Assembly (NCBI RefSeq): GCF_014837145.1
Contig: NZ_JACYFS010000001.1
Coordinates: forward strand, 124,001-188,000
From: Chryseobacterium caseinilyticum
Lineage (GTDB): Bacteria > Bacteroidota > Bacteroidia > Flavobacteriales > Weeksellaceae
DNA length: 64,000 bases
Direction: 5' to 3'
The translations under genes and the position numbers were made by a program. This document shows positions 8,883-17,504 of this stretch, piece after piece. The first letter of the stretch is position 1, and every line of letters starts with the position of its first letter. Under the pieces are notes generated by a model. That model was not told the DNA's origin, did not search any database, and saw only the letters and a list, made by a program, of their open reading frames with translations.

Positions 8883-9066
8883 TCCCGTCAGTCCAAGTGT
8901 TTTTCGCGGCACAGCATATAAAATGTATCGAGAACCAGTGAAAAAACGAAAACTTTGTAAAACAACAACTTCTCAATACGGTTTTCTCTAAAAACCTACC
9001 CGAAGTGATGCTAGCATCAAAACATCAATTCACGCATTACTCCAAATGACGCTGCCATCAAACGTC
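8883..9066. repeat. Copy of the GTCAGTTCGAGTG / ATGTATCGAGAACC element
   Basis: CGTCAGTCCAAGTGTTTTTC, ATGTATCGAGAACCAGTGAA and CAACAACTTCTCAATACGG appear in the same order as at 5267-5690, followed by TCAAAACATCAATT, which is also present there (TCAAAACGTCAATT). The 308-base gap 8792-9099 consists largely of this element. Confidence 0.65.
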
Positions 9067-9099
9067 GGTACGTCTAAATACATTACCAAAAAAACAAAT

Positions 9100-10794
9100 C
9101 TACATTGCCGAAAGAAATTCACTCAGGTCCTGATCCTTGTCGAGATTCATCTTCATTTTAATCTTCGTTTTGTACACCCTGATGGTTCCCATGGTGGTAT
9201 TCTCCAGTGTTGAAATCTCCTTTGAATTGAGATTCATTCTGAAATAAACGCAAAGCTTCAGTTCTTTGGCAGTGAGAGAAGGGTAGTCTTCAGAAATTTT
9301 TGCAATAAACTTATCGTTTTCCAGATAACTGTCGTGGATGAGGTCAAAATTCCTTTCATCAATCTGCATCAGACTGTTGACCTTAAAAAAGAGATCTTTT
9401 AAAAGCTCTTCCGCATCTACAACTTTAATCTTGCGGATTTTCTTCAGGTTTTCAAGAAAAGCTTTCTCAGTTTCTATTTTAAGATGAAGATTCTGATGAA
9501 AATTTTTGAGCTTTTCATTCTTTGCATCAATATCCTTTTCAAGGATCTTCTGGTTCTTTTCGAGGATCAGGTTTCTGTTTTCTACCAGCTCGAGCTGTTT
9601 TTGGTTGCTGCTCTGAATAATCCTGTAGATCACAGCTGAAACGATCACAGCCGAAAACAAAATAAAGAGAAGGAAGATATTCTTATTGCGCTGCATTTTG
9701 ACTTCATTTTCATTTTCTGCCGTCAGCTGCGTGATAATATGCTTATTCAGAAGATCTGAAATCCTGGTGATTTTGATCTCATTATCGTGATCGAAAAGAT
9801 TGTTCAGACGGATCAGTTTCTCTGACGTAATTTTCAATCCTATAACATTCCCGGATTTTGAATAATGATTATTCAGAATTTCATTGGCGGTGATGGCATC
9901 GCCGGTTTTCAGACTCGGTTCAATCGCCCGTACCTTATCGGTCAGGGATTCTGCTTCTTTATTCTGTCCTGTTTTCGAGTAGAGTTCATAGAGAGAGCTG
10001 TAATTTTTTATAATAAGATGACTGTTGGCATTACTGGTCAGGTAATATTTTTGTTCTTCAATAAAAATTTGCTCTGCCTCACTGTAATCTCCCAGCTCAT
10101 AACAGTAGAGTGCGAGGTTTCCTTTCATAAAAGCGAGAAAAAGCGATTCTTCTGAAGTAAGCGGTTTTTTACTTTCGAGAATTTTTATACCTGTTTTAAC
10201 TTCGTTTACAGCGCGCTTGTTGTTTTTCAGCTTATTGTAGGTAAGTCCGAAATTATTGTACATCGATGCGATATATAATTTCTGATCTGAAGGAAGTGTT
10301 TTTAAAGATTTTTCAAAGTACTGCAAAGCCTTACTGTAACTGCCCTGATTGTAATAAAAACGTCCTTTCGCATGATACAGATGGGGAAGAAAATTCCTTG
10401 ACTCTATACTTTCGTTAAGGGTAATAGCCCTGTCTATGAAGGACATCGCCAGTGTTGGTGAGTTTTTTTCAAATTTTAAGGCAAGAGAAAAGTTACAGAT
10501 CACTGTGATAATATCACTTTTGCCGTTATTGAGACGCATCATTTCGTAGATGGTATTGATCTGTTTTACTTCATCATCAGGATAGATAAAAAGCTCAATG
10601 TATTTTGACCCTACCAGAAACTTATCCTCCTTCGTTTTCAAATACCTGTTGTACTCCCGCAAACGCAGGCTTTGCAGATTCTTTGTCTGAGAAATCTCCT
10701 CAAGAAGTTTTTCATAATACGCATCTGTACTTTTTTGGGGGCTGCACGTGCTGAGTGAAAGGCACATCAAAAACATAAACAAAAATCTCATCAT
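9100..10794 (-). CDS. Membrane TPR sensor-type regulator with C-terminal HTH
   Basis: 564 residues. An N-terminal lipoprotein-type signal (lipobox LSTC) is followed by tetratricopeptide repeats at about 130-300 (for example HAKGRFYYNQGSYSKALQYF). A membrane helix lies at about 372-394 and a long charged coiled coil at about 400-455. A LuxR-like helix-turn-helix is at about 506-548 (LTAKELKLC and NSKEIS, then TIRVYKTKIKMKM). This layout is typical of flavobacterial membrane-anchored regulators, in which outer TPRs sense something and the inner HTH binds DNA. Whether it is cleaved or acts in place is not known. It has no cognate kinase or adjacent target operon on its strand. Confidence 0.78.
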   Translation of the reverse strand: MMRFLFMFLMCLSLSTCSPQKSTDAYYEKLLEEISQTKNLQSLRLREYNRYLKTKEDKFLVGSKYIELFIYPDDEVKQINTIYEMMRLNNGKSDIITVICNFSLALKFEKNSPTLAMSFIDRAITLNESIESRNFLPHLYHAKGRFYYNQGSYSKALQYFEKSLKTLPSDQKLYIASMYNNFGLTYNKLKNNKRAVNEVKTGIKILESKKPLTSEESLFLAFMKGNLALYCYELGDYSEAEQIFIEEQKYYLTSNANSHLIIKNYSSLYELYSKTGQNKEAESLTDKVRAIEPSLKTGDAITANEILNNHYSKSGNVIGLKITSEKLIRLNNLFDHDNEIKITRISDLLNKHIITQLTAENENEVKMQRNKNIFLLFILFSAVIVSAVIYRIIQSSNQKQLELVENRNLILEKNQKILEKDIDAKNEKLKNFHQNLHLKIETEKAFLENLKKIRKIKVVDAEELLKDLFFKVNSLMQIDERNFDLIHDSYLENDKFIAKISEDYPSLTAKELKLCVYFRMNLNSKEISTLENTTMGTIRVYKTKIKMKMNLDKDQDLSEFLSAM

Positions 10795-11222
10795 CTTGTA
10801 TAAATAGGAATTGCTAATATTGAATTTTTTTTATTACAATCACTTAAAATAAGGGCGTCACTAATGGTGTTTATTGGTAAAATGTTGTTTTATATGTGTT
10901 TAGAGTGAAGCAGTTAACGCCTAAAGTTAATTACAGTTAAAAACTAAGCCATCAGAAGGCGCATTATTACCCAGTTATAAGGTATTGTGATGAATTTAAC
11001 ATAAACTGGGATTTCAACTTTAAATTTAACAGCCGAGTGGTAGGGTGACGTTAACAGTATTTAAGCTTAATTGTATTGAAGTTGAGAATTTTAGCTTTTT
11101 TAAAATAACCATTTATACTCTGATTCTGCCTTCTGTATAATACTGTTTAACGCAGAAGCGCATCTCTAAATCATCTTCAAATACTAATTTTAGATCACAG
11201 TTTATTAACCACTGTTGGTTTT

Positions 11223-11284
11223 GCCTCCGGTACAAAAACACGATTCCACTTATATAACTAAATAACCGCCGGAGGCATTTTTTC
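11223..11284 (+). terminator. Long-loop hairpin with T-run directly before an HTH gene
   Basis: GCCTCCGG (11223-11230) pairs perfectly with CCGGAGGC (11269-11276) across 38 bases and is followed by ATTTTTT. It ends 5 bases before the ATG at 11289. It could terminate upstream transcription, act as an attenuator, or mark an element end. The 494-base gap 10795-11288 otherwise shows only AT-rich DNA. Confidence 0.5.
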
Positions 11285-11288
11285 ACAT

Positions 11289-11723
11289 ATGGATTTAAAT
11301 TTCGACAGCATTCATATCGGTACACTGATCAGACTCCGCATTGAAGAGTTACAGTTGAGTACGGACAGGGTTACAAAGGTTCTGAACATTCCTGAAAAAG
11401 AGCTGCAGGAGATCTTTACTAAAGATGAGATTAGTATCAGCCTGATGCTGAAATTCAGCAGGTTTCTGGAATATGATTTTTTCAGACTCTATTCCCAGTA
11501 TCTTATAATTTATGCACCGCCATCCAATTTTATAAAGTCTTCGCAACTTCCGCAGTTCAGAAAGAACCTGTACACGAGAGAGATCATAGATTTTGTAGTC
11601 GAACTGGTGGAAGCAGGCGAAATAACAAAACAGCAGATCATAGAAGAGTACAGAATACCCAAAGTGACACTTTACAACTGGCTCAGAAAATACAAAAAGC
11701 AGAGTCCACCCAATGACACCTGA
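11289..11723 (+). CDS. Two-domain HTH protein of the flavobacterial transposase-like type
   Basis: 144 residues. The first 75 residues look like a Cro/XRE-type helix bundle (IGTLIRLRIEE, then LEYDFFRLYSQYL). The last 50 carry an IS3 OrfA-like helix-turn-helix (EIIDFVVELVEAGEITKQQI, then IPKVTLYNWLRKYKKQ). Such proteins are often labelled transposase in Chryseobacterium genomes, but no DDE catalytic domain is present here or next door. The stop overlaps the next gene by 11 bases, so the two are translated as a pair. DNA binding is a safe inference. Whether the pair belongs to a mobile element or is a domesticated regulator cannot be settled from the sequence. Confidence 0.7.
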   Translation: MDLNFDSIHIGTLIRLRIEELQLSTDRVTKVLNIPEKELQEIFTKDEISISLMLKFSRFLEYDFFRLYSQYLIIYAPPSNFIKSSQLPQFRKNLYTREIIDFVVELVEAGEITKQQIIEEYRIPKVTLYNWLRKYKKQSPPNDT

Positions 11724-12036
11724 TTACAGAAAAATCTACACAGACCTGATTTCAAAAAAGTATCCTGAAAAAATGAAAGCATGCAGCAGACTTCTGAATA
11801 AAAAGAAATTCGGAATGATGGATGTGCTTTCCATCAGCAGTATACTCACCGGAGATCACAGTCGGGATGAAGTCTGTTTAAACCAGCGCCACCGAGCCTA
11901 TGACGAAAAAGCAGTCAGAGAAATCCTGCATTATCAGAAAGTTAACAGGCTCAACAATATTCAGCTTGCCAGTCACTTTAAGCTCAGCAGAAATACCGTT
12001 GCCAAATGGAAAAAACTGTTCACTGAGAAGCCTTAA
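11713..12036 (+). CDS. Small HTH protein paired with the preceding gene
   Basis: 107 residues. The helix-turn-helix is at the C-terminal end: NIQLASHFKLSRNTVAKWKK. The N-terminal 60 residues are basic and helical and contain GMMDVLSISSILTGD, which is not a motif I recognise. The gene overlaps its upstream partner by 11 bases in a different frame, implying translational coupling. No catalytic domain is visible. Immediately downstream, an open stretch without a start codon looks like the remains of a third gene. Confidence 0.65.
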   Translation: MTPDYRKIYTDLISKKYPEKMKACSRLLNKKKFGMMDVLSISSILTGDHSRDEVCLNQRHRAYDEKAVREILHYQKVNRLNNIQLASHFKLSRNTVAKWKKLFTEKP

Positions 12037-12049
12037 GGCTGAAATTTAA

Positions 12050-12247
12050 AATAAAAATACCTTTCCGGTATCCAATCATTTTAAAAAATACCATTTCCTG
12101 ACCTGGCTTCATTTCAGAAGGACTGATGATCCCGTGGAATTCAGGTATACATTAGCTGAATTGAATAAAAAACCTTCACTACAGCTGTTGACCGCAGTGG
12201 ATCAACATTTTGCTGTAATGAAGGATGAAACTAATCTGAAAGAGTAG
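12050..12247 (+). pseudogene. Probable decayed gene fragment
   Basis: A frame of 65 codons runs from just after a stop at 12047-12049 to a TAG at 12245-12247. It has no ATG except near its end. The translation has protein-like composition (HFKKYHFLTWLHFRRTDD, then a stretch with EFRYTLAELN and AVDQHF), while the other frames here are broken. It is in a different frame from the 107-residue HTH gene that ends 13 bases upstream. I read it as the tail of a lost gene; chance opening cannot be excluded. Confidence 0.35.
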
Positions 12248-12287
12248 TTAACACATAAGATATTTTCTTTTTGATAATCCGATGCTT

Positions 12288-14489
12288 TTAATTCACATCC
12301 GGACAGCTCTGCTGCTCCGACAGACACTTCCAGCCTGCCGAACTGCAGCCGATGTAGATCTGAAGACAGTCTGCAGAAATATTGTACACCATCATTCCTT
12401 CCACAAGATTGGCTGTAGGAATCTGACTGATTTGAGTTTGAGTGAGGCGGTTTGGTACGAATCCTTTAGTTTTGGCTTCAAGAACCGTCCATGCACCTTT
12501 TCTCGACATCGGCCAGTTACCGTTATCTGCTCCGGCTCTGTTAAGCGCTGTGATGCCATGCTTTGCATCGAGTACAGGACCTCCTGACGTGAGCCCGGGT
12601 TTGTAGCAGACACACATATTAATGCTGCTGTTCCAGGAATCTCCAATTCCCTGTCCGCCAGGCAAAAAGACAGGTACGCCACCAGTATTTACATTTCCTG
12701 AGATGCTGGTATTAGGATTAAGATTTGGATAAATGACATTTGCAGAACCTTCTATCGCATCGGGACAGCCGTCAGCATCCGAATCCAGTTCAAGACTGTT
12801 GGGAATGCCGTCATTATCACTGTCCTGGCACAGTGCAGGTCGAATCGTAATATCATCAATCGCAAAATCATTATCAGACGCCGAGATGGTGATATTGGAA
12901 ACTTCAATTCTGAAAGAGGTTTCATTACCGGAATTGAAAGTTCCGGCAGCCTCACGCCAGTATACCGGACTTATCACCGTACCTGCAGGAGCCACCCTCG
13001 CATACATATTTCCTGTAGAATAATCTGCCACGACAACATCATCTGAATTTCTGAAAACCCGCACTCTCAGATTAGCAGGCGCGTTATTAAAAGGTGCAGT
13101 CACTGTAATTGCATTGATAGCCCACAGGGAAACTCTGTAGAGTGTATTTGCCTGTAGCGGTACGAGATTCTGTCTGTAAAAAGTAGCTGTTGAAGTACTG
13201 CCGTTTACGGCAAGATATGCATCTGTACTGCTTCCGGTGGTGTGACCGTACAGATTTTTCCAGTGTTGGCTGTGTATATTGTTTGAATTGGCGGCACTTG
13301 TGATTACATATTCACCTTCACCCTCAATTGTACCATCTGAGGCATAGGAATATCCCGTCAGCGGTGGATTGGGCGGTATGGTAAAATCTCTGTATGTAGA
13401 AGTTGTTGCAAAACTTCCACCGGTTTCCAGTGTGTTAAGCGCAGGACCGCACTCATCAGCATCCGTAATCCCGTCGTTGTCATCATCCAGATCATAAATA
13501 TCAATGATGCCGTCTCCGTCGGTGTCCCGGCAGTCATTTACAGAGTTATTAACGGAATTGTTTACACCCTGCCCCTGGTTATTTCCGGTATCGGCAAGCC
13601 CGCCGGTATTCACAAGTTGAGGCATACCGTCACTGTCTACCGCCCCCGTAATCCGCCCCTGTGCATTGATCTGACTCTGCTGTACATTCTCACTGCCTTC
13701 AATGGCATCAAAACAGCCGTCCCCGTCAGAATCCAGATCCTGGTAATCAGGAACTGTATCTCCGTCCGTATCAGACCAGCACTGTGCATTAAACCCAAAA
13801 CTGTCAAAATACACTGTCGCTGCACTTCCATATACAAAGACCCTGACGTAATAGGTGTTTCCTTTTTGCAGGCGGTAGGGAGAATTAAGATTAAATTTCT
13901 GAAATGCTCCGGTTGTAGAGGCAGGATTTGCTCCTGTAAAAAGAATTACGGGATTGGTAAACGCAGCATTGTCTGCAATTTCTACAGACAGATTCTGCAG
14001 ATTCACAGCAGTACTATTACCGTAGGTGACCCATTCTTTTAAATCAAACACCTTATTGCCGGCAGAGTTTACAGCAATAGAAAATTGGATATAATCGCTG
14101 TTGGCTTTCGCTTCACTTACCGATGCTGAATTAATACTGTTAATCTGCCATCTGGAATTAACCTTTAAAGATCCTGCCAGTCCAGAACCGAAAGTGACAC
14201 CACTGAGAGAGGTAATCACATTCGGAGACAGCGCATTACTTTCAAGCGTACCGGGAAATGCTGAACTGTTCACATCCCAGAACAGGTGCGGCGCGGTTTG
14301 GCTCACTCCCGATCCGGAAGGAAGAGTACAGGTATTTTCTGCCTCATTTAAGATGCCGTCGTTATCTGCGTCAAGATCTGATGTATTGAGAATGCCATCA
14401 CCATCGCAGTCATTGACTGTTGCAGAGCATTGAGAATAATATATGCCCGAAGAGAGAACGAACAGCAGTAGAAAATATATTTTTTTCAT
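12288..14489 (-). CDS. Secreted protein with thrombospondin type 3 calcium-binding repeats
   Basis: 733 residues with a signal peptide (MKKIYFLLLFVLSSGIYYSQ). Aspartate-rich DxDxDGxxD calcium-binding repeats occur in four places, at about residues 28-50, 240-262, 320-345 and 555-580. They separate two larger beta-rich domains (about 60-235 and 350-550) that resemble carbohydrate- or ligand-binding lectin-like folds. After the last repeat comes a serine/asparagine-rich stretch and a short C-terminal domain with paired cysteines (DCLQIYIGC, then WKCLSEQQSC). No canonical T9SS sorting domain is visible, but the protein is clearly exported. The smaller secreted gene upstream on the same strand (111 bases away) may be co-expressed. 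A surface or extracellular role is inferred. Confidence 0.78.
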   Translation of the reverse strand: MKKIYFLLLFVLSSGIYYSQCSATVNDCDGDGILNTSDLDADNDGILNEAENTCTLPSGSGVSQTAPHLFWDVNSSAFPGTLESNALSPNVITSLSGVTFGSGLAGSLKVNSRWQINSINSASVSEAKANSDYIQFSIAVNSAGNKVFDLKEWVTYGNSTAVNLQNLSVEIADNAAFTNPVILFTGANPASTTGAFQKFNLNSPYRLQKGNTYYVRVFVYGSAATVYFDSFGFNAQCWSDTDGDTVPDYQDLDSDGDGCFDAIEGSENVQQSQINAQGRITGAVDSDGMPQLVNTGGLADTGNNQGQGVNNSVNNSVNDCRDTDGDGIIDIYDLDDDNDGITDADECGPALNTLETGGSFATTSTYRDFTIPPNPPLTGYSYASDGTIEGEGEYVITSAANSNNIHSQHWKNLYGHTTGSSTDAYLAVNGSTSTATFYRQNLVPLQANTLYRVSLWAINAITVTAPFNNAPANLRVRVFRNSDDVVVADYSTGNMYARVAPAGTVISPVYWREAAGTFNSGNETSFRIEVSNITISASDNDFAIDDITIRPALCQDSDNDGIPNSLELDSDADGCPDAIEGSANVIYPNLNPNTSISGNVNTGGVPVFLPGGQGIGDSWNSSINMCVCYKPGLTSGGPVLDAKHGITALNRAGADNGNWPMSRKGAWTVLEAKTKGFVPNRLTQTQISQIPTANLVEGMMVYNISADCLQIYIGCSSAGWKCLSEQQSCPDVN

Positions 14490-14600
14490 AATTTATATAT
14501 CTGTGTTAAAAAGATGTTTTTTAAGAAAACATTTGAGCTTGCGAAGGAGTTTTTTAATAATTGATTTCAAGGATTATAAAAGAATTATAAATGAGTTTTT

Positions 14601-15140
14601 CTAAGGTTTCCAGAAGCTCCAGACACTTCCGTTGAAAACAGCAAAAAGTTTTTTGGCAGAATCGAAGACCATCATGCCCGGTGCGGGATTAATAATGTTC
14701 AGATGCGGATTGGAGACCTTGGGCAGAACCATTGCTTTATTCTGATCACCCAACACCAGAATTCCAGATACTGAAGAGTCTGCACCAATGGTTACTTTGG
14801 CATCCGTATTTTCTGCAATGGTATTCTGTATTGCAGCGGCATCTGTGCCTGATACAGGATTTACAGTAGTTCCCGCAGCATTGATTGAAAGATCCTTCCA
14901 TGCCGAATTATATTTTACCCACATTTTGTGATCTTCAAGACTGTACACCATTGTTCCGTTGGCAACATTGGATACTGCAGCTGTGGAAACGACCCAGGGC
15001 AACACCATTCCTTTATTGGCAGATCCGAATTCAAGAGAAACAGAGGGAGAGGAAACGGCGGATGTGCCAATCGTAACCTGAGCAGTCATGCAAAATGGAA
15101 TTGCTACAGCAAGACTGCAAAATAAATTTTTCATTATCAT
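14601..15140 (-). CDS. Secreted protein with two similar internal repeats
   Basis: 179 residues, or 177 if translation starts at the second methionine, which directly precedes the signal peptide KNLFCSLAVAIPFCMTAQ. The mature part holds two similar halves. Each has VTIG, a serine-rich step, a NKxMVLP motif and then a GxMV-F/Y segment followed by an aromatic WK or WS turn (NGTMVYSLEDHKMWVKY and PGMMVFDSAKKLFAVFN). This pattern is common in short flavobacterial surface proteins and resembles the C-terminal domain of the 733-residue neighbour (GMMVYN). It has no assigned function. The shared motif suggests the two proteins are related or work together at the cell surface. Confidence 0.65.
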   Translation of the reverse strand: MIMKNLFCSLAVAIPFCMTAQVTIGTSAVSSPSVSLEFGSANKGMVLPWVVSTAAVSNVANGTMVYSLEDHKMWVKYNSAWKDLSINAAGTTVNPVSGTDAAAIQNTIAENTDAKVTIGADSSVSGILVLGDQNKAMVLPKVSNPHLNIINPAPGMMVFDSAKKLFAVFNGSVWSFWKP

Positions 15141-15705
15141 TTTATTTTTTTATTCTCTACAGTACTGTTCAAATGGAAGTTCAGACATTCATTAAAATTA
15201 TTCCTGAAGCAGTAAAATAAAAATGGAAGAGATCACTGTAAACTGTAATGATAAAAGAAGAAGAAGGATACCGGACGTATACAATTCAAAGTTTCTCCCT
15301 CCCATTTGACACAACATATCAAAAATTTTTTCAACCAAATAAATGTTGATCTTTAATATTATTCTACGAAACTACATGAATGCGAAAAAAATGTCATAGT
15401 CTTTCCGTTAACAGAGTATTAGGATTAAGGCTTTTCAGAGCTTAACATCGTTATGAATGTTATTGTAATGCTTTGATAATCATACTATATATTAATTTTA
15501 TACGTTAAGTTTTATGTGAAATGACCTAACAGACCGAAGTTCTTCTCTGCAGCTACTGATGATTACTTTCACTTGAAAGAAATTGTAAATGAATACGTAC
15601 GTGATAAAGCATTCATCGCAGTTTTTCTCTTAAATTTTAAATCCAAGTAATTCATTCGTTAAAACTAAAGTTGCTGAACAGCAGGAAACCAAAGAAATTA
15701 AAATG

Positions 15706-15741
15706 AAAATCCCCCAGTCTGTTTCCAAACGGAGGGATTTT
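15706..15741. terminator. Isolated strong hairpin in a long gap
   Basis: AAAATCCC pairs with GGGATTTT, and the inner TCTGTTT and AAACGGA arms pair with one mismatch. No gene clearly ends here, so it could end an unseen small RNA or be a remnant. The rest of 15141-15970 shows no gene that I can support. Confidence 0.4.
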
Positions 15742-15971
15742 GCTATAAGAAAGTGATAAAGTGTCGTGTTGTATTTTTCTATCGGGTAGTTTGCAAGTAT
15801 TATGCCTAAAATAATATTTAAACTAAATTTTTAGATTTAATTTGATAAAGTGGCCGCAAGCTTTTTAATAAAAGTTTATTCTTCCAACAGAAATACTAAC
15901 TGCTAATCAGAATATGATTTAAAACGGTACGGTTTTAGTTTAAAAAAAATTACTAACCAACACACCAAAAT

Positions 15972-16130
15972 ATGCAATCCTTTACAAACTCTGATCAGTC
16001 GATCTCAAGCATGACAAAAGAAATTGAACGCCAAAAAGCACTTAAAGTTCTTGAAAAAGCAAAAAGTATAAAGAGAAAAGTGGTATTTCTTCCACGTGGC
16101 GCCTCCGGAAGTGTGAATCCCGCCATCTAA
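15972..16130 (+). CDS. Small ORF of 52 residues followed by a terminator
   Basis: The peptide starts MQSFTNSDQSISSMTKEIER, continues as a basic helical stretch (LEKAKSIKRKVVF) and ends in LPRGASGSVNPAI. The composition is protein-like, and an intrinsic terminator starts 17 bases after the stop. A second possible start is the internal methionine at residue 14. It is an isolated unit in a 1.2-kb gap. I do not recognise a family. The defined helix, conserved-looking tail and private terminator make a real small gene more likely than chance. Confidence 0.5.
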   Translation: MQSFTNSDQSISSMTKEIERQKALKVLEKAKSIKRKVVFLPRGASGSVNPAI

Positions 16131-16147
16131 AACTTTATTAAAACACC

Positions 16148-16173
16148 AAAAACTGCATCGCGCAGTTTTTTTT
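16148..16173 (+). terminator. Intrinsic terminator after the 52-residue ORF
   Basis: AAACTGC pairs with GCAGTTT over a 5-base loop, followed by a run of T. Confidence 0.8.
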
Positions 16174-16364
16174 GTTTAAACATATATAACAAAAGAATTG
16201 ATCAAATCAAATAATACAATCTCTTAGTGATTACTTACAATTTTTTGATTCTTAAATTTTTCAAAGTCGTGTTTAGTTATTTTTGATTAGATAAACTATA
16301 ATAATCATACGGATTTGACTTTACCCACCACTACGTTTCCGAACGGTTAGCCTCAACCAAAAAC

Positions 16365-16982
16365 CTAAAGATTTTCTATCTCCCATTTAATATTTTCCCG
16401 TGCCTTCATTTCATATTTATCTCTCAAATACTCAGTTTTAAATATAAAAGCGAATTCCAAAAAATGCTGCATGGCTTTTTTTCTGCCGGGTTTATACAAA
16501 AAATCGGGATAGACCGAATATTCTTTTCGGATATTTTCAATGTAATATTTGTAAACATCTCTTTCAGCACCAAGGATGGAAAGGTCAGCATCAATAAGGT
16601 AATTGGTGTCCTCATCTCGTGAGAATTCATGTTTTTTTGTAGCTAAGATCTGTTCGCTTATTTTTTCAAGTTGAGTTTCAGAAAGTTTCATTTTCTTTAA
16701 ACTTGAAACAGCAAATTCTGCACTTTTTTCCTCATTGTCCTTTGTAGTTGCTTTGTAAATCACATCGTGGTAAAAAACGGAGAAAGCGAGTATGTCAAAA
16801 TCAATAATCTCAGTTTTAACTTCCTCAAGTTCCGAAAAAATGTTTTCCAGATGCTCCAGATTGTGGTAATGTCTTGATCTTGTAGAATACTGTTTTTTAA
16901 TTGCTGTCCACAATTCTTCAACCAGTTTCTTATCTGAACAGTATCTTTCTGAAATTTTTAAGAATAAGTTTTTCAAATCCAT
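16365..16982 (-). CDS. Predicted HD-superfamily metal-dependent hydrolase (COG4339 type)
   Basis: I place the start at the internal ATG at 16982 (MDLKNLFLKISERYCSD), because the 15 residues before it in the longer frame look unrelated to the family. This gives 205 residues. The metal-site residues of the HD family are visible: HYHNLEHLENI near residue 40, FYHDVIYKA near 70 and a late aspartate in LIDADLSILG. Members of this group are predicted phosphohydrolases with no settled substrate. It is a stand-alone gene convergent with nothing nearby. The inverted repeat immediately upstream (CCTTGCCAAG and CTTGGCAAGG) lies in the 5' region. Confidence 0.75.
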   Translation of the reverse strand: MDLKNLFLKISERYCSDKKLVEELWTAIKKQYSTRSRHYHNLEHLENIFSELEEVKTEIIDFDILAFSVFYHDVIYKATTKDNEEKSAEFAVSSLKKMKLSETQLEKISEQILATKKHEFSRDEDTNYLIDADLSILGAERDVYKYYIENIRKEYSVYPDFLYKPGRKKAMQHFLEFAFIFKTEYLRDKYEMKARENIKWEIENL

Positions 16983-17017
16983 TGAAGTAACGATGTATTT
17001 TAGATCAAACCGTGGAA

Positions 17018-17062
17018 ACCTTGCCAAGTTTAATCATCATACAGTTGATCACCTTGGCAAGG
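17018..17062. repeat. Inverted repeat CCTTGCCAAG / CTTGGCAAGG
   Basis: Two perfectly complementary 10-base arms near 17019 and 17052 are separated by about 23 bases. They lie between the HD hydrolase start and the rhodanese terminator. A similar word, CCTTGACAAGG, occurs near 5213. Confidence 0.6.
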
Positions 17063-17082
17063 ATGATTGAGAAGGAATTTCA

Positions 17083-17110
17083 ACAAAAAAAGGAACCGAG
17101 AAGTTCCTTT
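17083..17110 (-). terminator. Intrinsic terminator of the rhodanese gene
   Basis: On the minus strand AAAGGAAC pairs with GTTCCTTT over a 6-base loop and runs into TTTTT. It begins 8 bases after the stop codon. Confidence 0.85.
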
Positions 17111-17117
17111 TAATTTT

Positions 17118-17396
17118 TTACAAAGCCGATTTCAATTCAGCCCATCCGCCACCGTTGTAGCCTTCTTTCAGACCTTGGGAATTCAGATATTCCAATGCTT
17201 TCCCGCTTCTGTTTCCGCTTCTGCAGAAAAGGATTACCGGCTTTTCGATAGAAAGAATTTCATCCTGTCTGTCTTCTACCTCACCCAAAGGGATATTTTT
17301 TGCGCCTTCAATGTTTCCGTCCATTTCAAGTTCCATTGGTTCACGAACGTCGATTAACTCGTAGTTTCCGGATTTTATTACTTCTTCTAATGACAT
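17118..17396 (-). CDS. Rhodanese-like sulfurtransferase, single domain
   Basis: From the ATG at 17396 the protein has 92 residues and is a minimal rhodanese domain. The longer frame adds 23 residues upstream that do not fit the family. It contains the CH2-type DVREPME segment near residue 16 and the active-site loop CRSGNR with the catalytic cysteine at about 58. Such proteins move a sulfane sulfur from a donor to an acceptor, or act in sulfur carrier relays; the partner is not evident. No signal peptide is seen, so it is cytoplasmic. A -7 box at 17467-17474 would give a 70-base leader. It is divergent from queG. Confidence 0.85.
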   Translation of the reverse strand: MSLEEVIKSGNYELIDVREPMELEMDGNIEGAKNIPLGEVEDRQDEILSIEKPVILFCRSGNRSGKALEYLNSQGLKEGYNGGGWAELKSAL

Positions 17397-17466
17397 AATT
17401 TTAGTGTATTTAATGTTTAAATTGATTTTTCCGAGTTCTTTAATTTTATGTAAAATCAAAGTCACA

Positions 17467-17474
17467 CAAATTTA
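17467..17474 (-). promoter_or_regulatory. Promoter -7 box for the rhodanese gene
   Basis: The minus strand reads TAAATTTG, a match to TAnnTTTG. It lies back to back with the queG promoter at 17486-17493. Confidence 0.4.
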
Positions 17475-17485
17475 TAAAATAATCT

Positions 17486-17493
17486 TAGTTTTG
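17486..17493 (+). promoter_or_regulatory. Promoter -7 box for queG
   Basis: TAGTTTTG matches TAnnTTTG and lies 11 bases before the ATG, implying a very short leader. Confidence 0.55.
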
Positions 17494-17504
17494 CAAGGTA
17501 AATA

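Noticed and set aside
11113..11325. 70-residue minus-strand frame before the HTH pair
   Set aside because: It overlaps the start of the HTH gene, has no promoter or family motif, and its only late methionine is near the end. A relic is possible but not supported.
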